Positions 24,439-29,222 of a DNA stretch of 29,222 bases are shown piece after piece (the stretch's first letter is position 1; every line of letters starts with the position of its first letter). Location: NCBI GenBank assembly GCA_036279975.1, contig DASURP010000090.1, positions 1 through 29,222 on the forward strand, read 5' to 3'. The notes under the pieces were generated by a model. That model saw only the letters and a program-made list of their open reading frames with translations, ran no database searches and was not told where the DNA came from. The translations under genes and the position numbers were made by a program. The DNA is from 66-474 sp036279975 (lineage in GTDB: Bacteria; Pseudomonadota; Gammaproteobacteria; Xanthomonadales; Rhodanobacteraceae).

Positions 24439-25716
24439 ATGGACGCATCCCCGGTGTTGCAGACTCGAAGCGAATCGCCCACCGCATTCGTCCACCACGG
24501 CACGCCAGCCTTCCGCCGGGTCAACCTCGCGCTGTTTGCGGCCGGGTTCGCCACCTTCGGCCTGTTGTATTGCGTGCAGCCGCTGCTGCCGGCATTCAGC
24601 CTGGACTATGGCGTGAGCGAGGCCGTCAGTGCGCTGTCGCTGTCGTTGACGACGGGCGTGCTGGCTTTCGGGATGCTGTTCGCGGGCGTGTTGTCCGACG
24701 CCTGGGGTCGCAAGCCGGTCATGCTCGGTTCGTTGTTGTCCTCGGCCTTGCTGGTGCTGGCCTCGGTGCTGACGCCGGACTGGACGTCGTTCCTGTTCGT
24801 GCGCGCGCTGCTCGGCCTTGCCTTGAGTGGCCTGCCCGCGGTGGCGATGACGTATCTCGCCGAGGAAATGGATGTCGCCTCGATCGGGCTCGGCATGGGC
24901 CTTTACATCAGCGGCAACGCGATCGGCGGGATGGGTGGGCGGCTGATCACCGGCGTGCTCAGCGACTTCGTGGATTGGCGCATCGGTGTCGCCGTGGTGG
25001 CGGTAATCGGGATCGGCTGTGCGGTGGCGTTCTGGCGGCTGCTGCCGCCGTCGCGGCATTTCAAACCGCAGCCGCTGCGCCGGGGTGCCCTGGCTGCGCG
25101 CTTAGGCGTGATCTTCCATGACCGCGGACTGCCGTGGCTGTTCGCGGAAGGGTTCCTGCTGCTCGGTGCCTTCGTCACGATCTACAACTACATCGGCTAT
25201 CGGTTGCTGGCGCCGCCGTACAACCTGAGCCAGGCGGCCGTCGGATTGATTTTCGCGATCTACCTGATCGGTACCTTCAGTTCGCCATGGGTGGGGCACC
25301 TTGCCGGGAAACTCGGGCGGCGCAAGGTGTTGTGGACGATGCTGGCGTTGATGCTGGCCGGCACGTTGCTGACCGCGATGGCATCGTTATGGGCGATCCT
25401 GCTTGGCGTGGTGGCGCTGACCTTCGGTTTCTTCGGCGGCCATTCGGTGGTCAGCAGCTGGGTGGGGCGCCGCGCCGGCGCAGCCAAGGCGCACGCGTCG
25501 TCGTTGTACCTGTTCTGCTACTACATGGGCTCCAGCATCGCGGGCGCCTGCGGCGGCCTGTTCTACGCCGCGCACGGCTGGACCGGCGTCGCCGGCTTCG
25601 TCGCCGCGCTGGCGCTGGCCGGGCTGGCGATCGCGCTGGGCCTGTATCGCCTGCCACCGTTGCCGCAGGACACGGTCACGCCACCCACGCCGATGAGCCG
25701 GGGCGCGATGCCATGA
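24439..25716 (+). CDS. Major facilitator superfamily transporter (YnfM-like)
   Basis: This 425-residue inner-membrane protein has about 12 transmembrane helices in two halves, each with a motif-A loop: DAWGRKPVM between helices 2 and 3, and GKLGRRKVL between helices 8 and 9. FGLLYCVQPLLPAFSLDYGVSEAVSALSLS-type sequence at helix 1-2 is characteristic of the YnfM/AraJ-like drug:proton antiporter group. The substrate is unknown. ATG 24439 is used rather than the frame opening at 24304, because the extra residues are hydrophilic and not family-like. The stop overlaps the start of the VOC gene (ATGA), indicating coupling. Confidence 0.88.
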   Translation: MDASPVLQTRSESPTAFVHHGTPAFRRVNLALFAAGFATFGLLYCVQPLLPAFSLDYGVSEAVSALSLSLTTGVLAFGMLFAGVLSDAWGRKPVMLGSLLSSALLVLASVLTPDWTSFLFVRALLGLALSGLPAVAMTYLAEEMDVASIGLGMGLYISGNAIGGMGGRLITGVLSDFVDWRIGVAVVAVIGIGCAVAFWRLLPPSRHFKPQPLRRGALAARLGVIFHDRGLPWLFAEGFLLLGAFVTIYNYIGYRLLAPPYNLSQAAVGLIFAIYLIGTFSSPWVGHLAGKLGRRKVLWTMLALMLAGTLLTAMASLWAILLGVVALTFGFFGGHSVVSSWVGRRAGAAKAHASSLYLFCYYMGSSIAGACGGLFYAAHGWTGVAGFVAALALAGLAIALGLYRLPPLPQDTVTPPTPMSRGAMP

Positions 25717-26111
25717 ATGCTTCGATCGAGATCACGGCGCTGGATCACCTGGTACTGACGGTCGCCGACATCGACGCTACCTGCGCCTTCTACGAGCGCG
25801 TGCTGGGGATGCGTACGCTGACCTTCAGAGACGGCCGCAAGGCACTGGCATTCGGTGCGCAGAAGTTCAACCTGCACGAACACCGGCACGAGTTCGAACC
25901 GAAGGCGCTGCGGCCGACACCGGGTTCGGTGGATGTGTGCCTGATCGCCGCGACGCCCATCGAGCGGGTCGTCGCGCACCTCGCGGCCTGCGGTGTCGCG
26001 ATCGAGGCGGGTCCCGTGCCGCGCACCGGTGCGCGTGGCCCGATGATTTCCGTGTACTTCCGTGATCCGGACCGGAACCTGATCGAGATCGGCAACTACC
26101 GGGCGGCGTGA
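25713..26111 (+). CDS. VOC (glyoxalase/bleomycin-resistance/dioxygenase) family protein
   Basis: This 132-residue protein is a single VOC domain made of two beta-alpha-beta-beta-beta modules: ALDHLVLTVADIDATCAFYERVLGM at the start, and ISVYFRDPDRNLIEIGNY at the end. H12, the central H54-region and the C-terminal E of LIEI are candidate metal ligands. It resembles the virulence-associated or YaeR/YwbC-type VOC proteins more than glyoxalase I itself. The substrate is unknown. It is translationally coupled to the MFS gene. Its 3' end overlaps the convergent thioredoxin-NHL gene by 16 nt. Confidence 0.85.
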   Translation: MNASIEITALDHLVLTVADIDATCAFYERVLGMRTLTFRDGRKALAFGAQKFNLHEHRHEFEPKALRPTPGSVDVCLIAATPIERVVAHLAACGVAIEAGPVPRTGARGPMISVYFRDPDRNLIEIGNYRAA

Positions 26112-27634
26112 GCGCCTGCGTGCTTCGGCGCGCGGCAGCCCGGGGCGTGCTGGCCCTCGATGCTCCACGCCGTCACCTTGCCGTCCGGTAGATGCACCGC
26201 GTCGATGCGGTTGCCGTTGCCTTCGGCCACCAGCAACACATCCGGTGACAACACCGCGACCGCGAGCGGGCGGTCGAGCAGGGCCGCCACGGTGGTGACG
26301 GTGTGGGTCGCAAGGTCGAGCTTGCGCAGCGCGTTGTTGAAGGTGTCCGCGATGTACAGGTCGCCCGCGTTCCACGCGATGCCTTCGGCATGCTGCAGCA
26401 GGGCGCTCCTGGCCGTGCCGTCGCGCATTCCGAAGTCGAACAGTCCGCGCCCGACCAGGGTGGCGACCGGCCCGTCCGGCAACGTGATCGCGCGCACCGA
26501 GGACGATTCGGGATCGACGTCGTACAAGGTGTTGCCGTGCACGCTCAATCCGCTCGGCTGTGCGAATTCAGCTTCCCCGGGCGCGCCGTCCTCCAGGCCT
26601 TCCCGGCCGGTGCCGGCCCACGGCCCGATGGTCTTGCTGGCCGGATCGTAGCGCCAGATCTGGTGGTCGCCCGCCATCGATACGTACAGTTTCCCGTCCG
26701 CCCAGGCGAGGTCCCACGGTGAGTTCAACACGGCGCCACGCGCCGGGAACGAGCCCGCGGCCGCGAAGCCGCGCTGGCCCGAGCCTGCGATCGTGGTGAC
26801 CGTGTGTGCGGCAAGGTCGATGCGCCGGATCGACTGGTTGTCGGTGTCGGCGACATACAGAGCGCCGTCGCGGAAGGCCAATCCGTGCGGGCGATCGAAT
26901 TCGGCGTGTGCGTAATCGCCATCCGCACGGCCCGGGCAGCCGCTGCCGATCACCGCCAGCAACTTGCCGTCGTGGTCGGCCAGCACGATCCGGTCGTGGC
27001 CGGTGTCGGCGATCGCGACGCGCGTGGGCGACACCGCGATCCCGCCGGGCGTGGCCAGGCCGCGCGCCTGCAGCGCAAGCGGACGCAGCGGCAGCTTCGA
27101 CAGTGACGTGGCAGGCGGCGCCTTCGCCAGTGCGGCCTCGATCGGGCCCGCGAGTTGTTCCAGCGACTGTTCGCCGATGAAGGTTTGCCGCAGACTGCCG
27201 TCGGGGCCGAGCAGGATCAGCGTCGGCCACGCCTGCACGCCGTAGGCGTTCCACAGGCCCATCTCCGGATCGAGCACGATGGGATGGCGCAGGTCGTAAC
27301 GCTGGATGAAGGATTCCAGGCCTGTGCGTGTCTTCGAAGCCGTGAACTTGGGCGAGTCGATGCCGACCACGACCAGCCGCTGGCCGAAGCGCTGCTCCAG
27401 TTGCTTCTCGACCGGCAGCATGTGGATGCAGTTGATGCAACCGGGGGTAAAAAAGTCGAGCAGTACCGCGCGCCCCTCGAGATCGGCGAGCGTGAGCGGT
27501 CGCGCAACGTTGAACCATGCCAATCCCTCCGGGAAGCCGACGGCGCGTTCGGCCCGGGCGTGTGGCAGGCCCATCGTCAGCAGCCCACCCGCCACGACGA
27601 TGGCAGCGAAGACGGTGAGCAGTATGCGTTTCAT
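26096..27634 (-). CDS. Exported thioredoxin-fold / NHL-repeat protein
   Basis: This 512-residue protein has a signal peptide (about 1-28). A thioredoxin-like domain (about 35-170) follows with the redox motif C66-I-N-C69 in FFTPGCINCIHMLPVEK and WPTLILLGPDG. An NHL beta-propeller (about 190-500) comes next, with repeated (F/L)..P.G(L/I)A....LYVADT.N..IR units. The domain order matches NHLRC2-type proteins. The exported form is likely a periplasmic disulfide or redox protein; partners are unknown. It starts 19 nt after the TPMT stop, so the two form an operon. Confidence 0.85.
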   Translation of the reverse strand: MKRILLTVFAAIVVAGGLLTMGLPHARAERAVGFPEGLAWFNVARPLTLADLEGRAVLLDFFTPGCINCIHMLPVEKQLEQRFGQRLVVVGIDSPKFTASKTRTGLESFIQRYDLRHPIVLDPEMGLWNAYGVQAWPTLILLGPDGSLRQTFIGEQSLEQLAGPIEAALAKAPPATSLSKLPLRPLALQARGLATPGGIAVSPTRVAIADTGHDRIVLADHDGKLLAVIGSGCPGRADGDYAHAEFDRPHGLAFRDGALYVADTDNQSIRRIDLAAHTVTTIAGSGQRGFAAAGSFPARGAVLNSPWDLAWADGKLYVSMAGDHQIWRYDPASKTIGPWAGTGREGLEDGAPGEAEFAQPSGLSVHGNTLYDVDPESSSVRAITLPDGPVATLVGRGLFDFGMRDGTARSALLQHAEGIAWNAGDLYIADTFNNALRKLDLATHTVTTVAALLDRPLAVAVLSPDVLLVAEGNGNRIDAVHLPDGKVTAWSIEGQHAPGCRAPKHAGAHAAR

Positions 27635-27653
27635 CGAACGGTCCGGTGCATGG

Positions 27654-28334
27654 TCAGCGTGGCTTCCGCGTGACCGCGTACACCGCCGTGTCCAACGCGG
27701 TTACGCCCTGTTCGAGGAAGCGCGGCTGCGAGGCCAGGATGTCGCGGCGTTCGATGGGTTCGACCTTCCATTGCGGGTCGAACAGCCGGTGCACCTCGGC
27801 ATCGTCCACGCTGAAAGGCGGGCCTTCCATTTCGCCCGCCGGATAATCCAGCGTGATCAGTAGACCGCGTGCACCCGCCGGAAGTTTCGCGTAAACGCCG
27901 CGTACGAGGCGTTCGCGCTGCGCCGCGGGCAGCGCGATCGTCGCGGCCCGGTCGTAAAACGCATTGCAACCGGCCAGCGTGGCCGGTTCGACCGCGAACA
28001 CGTCGCCGTTGATGATTTCGATCGCGCCGCCCGGTGGCGGGTTCGTGACCTCGTAATGCGTGCCGTCGGTGCCGTCGCGCTTGCGGGTCTCCAGCCGGTT
28101 TTCGGCAAGAAACGATGCGACCGCGAGCGGCGATACTTCCACGCCCAGCACCCGCAGGCCTTGCCGCGCCAGCCACGGCATGTCCAGCGACTTGCCGCAC
28201 AATGGCACCAGCACGCGCGCGCCGCGCACAACCTGCAATGCCGGCCAGTGCCGTTCCAGCAACGGCATCACGTCTTCGTGGTGCCAGCCGGTGCGGCCCT
28301 CGCGCCAGCGCTGTTTCCAGTATTCCGCATCCAT
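27654..28334 (-). CDS. tpm: Thiopurine S-methyltransferase (TPMT family)
   Basis: This 226-residue SAM-dependent methyltransferase has the bacterial TPMT start MDAEYWKQRWREGRTGWH. SAM-binding motif I is ARVLVPLCGKSLDMPWLARQG, with GLRVLGVEVSPLAV following, and ITLDYPAGEMEGPPFSV is the conserved substrate-side segment. In bacteria these enzymes methylate selenium or tellurium oxyanions as well as thiopurines. ATG 28334 is chosen because AGGA lies 8 nt upstream; an in-frame ATG at 28343 is the alternative. It is divergent from hutU and upstream of the thioredoxin-NHL gene. Confidence 0.93.
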   Translation of the reverse strand: MDAEYWKQRWREGRTGWHHEDVMPLLERHWPALQVVRGARVLVPLCGKSLDMPWLARQGLRVLGVEVSPLAVASFLAENRLETRKRDGTDGTHYEVTNPPPGGAIEIINGDVFAVEPATLAGCNAFYDRAATIALPAAQRERLVRGVYAKLPAGARGLLITLDYPAGEMEGPPFSVDDAEVHRLFDPQWKVEPIERRDILASQPRFLEQGVTALDTAVYAVTRKPR

Positions 28335-28373
28335 AGTGAGCATCCTGTGTGTCGAAGCTTTGAACGGGTTGAC

Positions 28374-28379
28374 TATAAT
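28374..28379 (+). promoter_or_regulatory. -10 box of the hutU promoter
   Basis: A perfect TATAAT lies 28 nt before ATG 28408, with no good -35 box at 17 nt (GTCGAA at 28351-28356). TTCGATTGTTCGAA at 28382-28395 contains a small palindrome downstream of the start site. A strong -10 without a -35 suggests dependence on a regulator, perhaps a hut regulator, though no HutC-type operator was recognised. The divergent tpm promoter probably overlaps (TATAGT on minus). Confidence 0.45.
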
Positions 28380-28407
28380 CCTTCGATTGTTCGAATTGGA
28401 GTTTGCG

Positions 28408-29222
28408 ATGAACGCTCCCACCCGCATCGACACCACGCGCGTGATCCATCCGCCGCGCGGCACCGCACTCACGTGCAAGAACTGGCTGATCGAGGCGCCG
28501 TACCGGATGATCCAGCACAACCTCGATCCCGAGGTGGCGGAAAACCCGGCGGAACTGGTGGTGTACGGCGGCATCGGCCGCGCCGCGCGCAACTGGGAAT
28601 GCTTCGATGCGATCCTGCGCTCGCTGCGCGAATTGAATCCGGACGAGACCCTGCTGGTGCAATCCGGCAAGCCGGTCGGCGTGTTCAGGACGCACGAAGA
28701 CGCGCCGCGCGTGCTGATCGCCAATTCCAACCTGGTGCCGCACTGGGCGACGTGGGAACACTTCCACGAACTCGACCGGAAGGGCCTCATGATGTTCGGG
28801 CAAATGACGGCCGGTTCGTGGATCTACATCGGCAGCCAGGGCATCGTGCAAGGCACCTACGAAACCTTTGTCGAGATGGGCCGCCAGAGTTACGGCGGCA
28901 ATCTGAAAGGCAAGTGGATCCTTACTGCGGGCCTCGGCGGCATGGGCGGCGCGCAGCCGCTGGCGGCGGTGATGGCGGGCGCGTGCATGCTGGCGGTGGA
29001 GTGCCAGCAATCGCGCATCGACTTCCGCCTGAAGACGGGCTACGTCGATGAACAGGCGAAGGACCTGGACGATGCGCTGGCGCGCATCGAGAAATACACC
29101 AAGGCGGGCGAAGCGAAATCCATCGCGCTGCTCGGCAATGCAGCCGACGTGCTGCCGGAGCTGGTGAAGCGCGGCGTGAAACCCGATGCGGTCACCGACC
29201 AGACCTCCGCGCACGATCCGGT
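28408..29222 (+). CDS. hutU: Urocanate hydratase (partial, runs off the right edge)
   Basis: The first 271 residues of urocanase are present; the full enzyme is about 555 residues. It adds water to urocanate to form 4-imidazolone-5-propionate, using NAD+ as an electrophilic cofactor. Typical sequence includes RMIQHNLDPEVAENPAELVVYGGIGRAARNW, ETLLVQSGKPVGVFRTH, NSNLVPHWATWEHF, LMMFGQMTAGSWIYIGSQGIVQGTYETF and the NAD-binding GLGGMGGAQP. GGAG at 28398-28401 lies 6 nt before the ATG. hutH and hutG may follow outside the window. Confidence 0.97.
   Translation, partial: MNAPTRIDTTRVIHPPRGTALTCKNWLIEAPYRMIQHNLDPEVAENPAELVVYGGIGRAARNWECFDAILRSLRELNPDETLLVQSGKPVGVFRTHEDAPRVLIANSNLVPHWATWEHFHELDRKGLMMFGQMTAGSWIYIGSQGIVQGTYETFVEMGRQSYGGNLKGKWILTAGLGGMGGAQPLAAVMAGACMLAVECQQSRIDFRLKTGYVDEQAKDLDDALARIEKYTKAGEAKSIALLGNAADVLPELVKRGVKPDAVTDQTSAHDP

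Overview
The window is high-GC chromosomal DNA from a gammaproteobacterium, most probably of the Xanthomonadales/Lysobacterales (Rhodanobacteraceae-like). The evidence is the cinA-recA-recX-alaS-csrA block, the protein sequences of the housekeeping genes, the typical Xanthomonad dispersed palindromes, and an intact histidine-utilisation (hut) pathway of the HutF type. There is no integrase, transposase, phage gene or CRISPR array, so this is core genome rather than an island.

Layout. 1-5678: the 3' end of a probable phoU, then cinA/pncC, recA, recX, alaS and csrA, all on +. A 136-nt palindromic repeat separates recA from recX. 5679-6729: a stable-RNA region with tRNA-Ser(GCU), tRNA-Arg(ACG), tRNA-Pro(UGG) and tRNA-Arg(UCU). 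In front of tRNA-Ser lie two 137-138-nt tandem units that each begin with a copy of the tRNA-Ser 5' end. 7019-11026: a membrane-anchored cytochrome c, a MerR-family metal sensor with its operator, a copper-type P1B ATPase, and a small exported DUF4399 protein. 11080-14027 (-): an unrecognised conserved protein and an Atm1-type ABC exporter. 14108-18629 (+): gltX, a small membrane protein, zur, a MerC-family protein behind a Zur-box-like promoter, a zinc CDF exporter and a Thx-like ribosomal protein. 18688-29222: hutI, hutF and the start of hutU, interleaved with a GNAT-nitrilase fusion, a lipoprotein, a Spy/CpxP-like Met/His-repeat protein, an MFS transporter, a VOC protein, a thioredoxin-NHL protein and TPMT.

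How the genes work together. RecA and its modulator RecX act in recombination and the SOS response. AlaRS, GluRS, four tRNAs and Thx serve translation. CsrA is a global post-transcriptional regulator. A metal-homeostasis theme runs from about 7 to 18 kb and returns at 24 kb: MerR sensor with P1B ATPase, Atm1 exporter, Zur, MerC, CDF and the Met/His-rich periplasmic protein. HutU, HutI and HutF convert urocanate to N-formylglutamate; HutH and HutG would be expected just beyond the right edge or elsewhere.

The most unusual object is the tandem repeat at 5860-6134. It lies between csrA and tRNA-Ser. Each unit carries the first ~23 nt of tRNA-Ser, a long hairpin whose two copies differ by compensatory base changes, and two hairpins that display CAGGGAUG in the loop region, the core of the CsrA-binding consensus. 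It is a candidate structured RNA, possibly a CsrA sponge and/or a leader that affects tRNA-Ser maturation. A second pattern is a set of six genes whose best -10-like hexamer ends 6-7 nt before the ATG and which lack a Shine-Dalgarno sequence, suggesting leaderless mRNAs.
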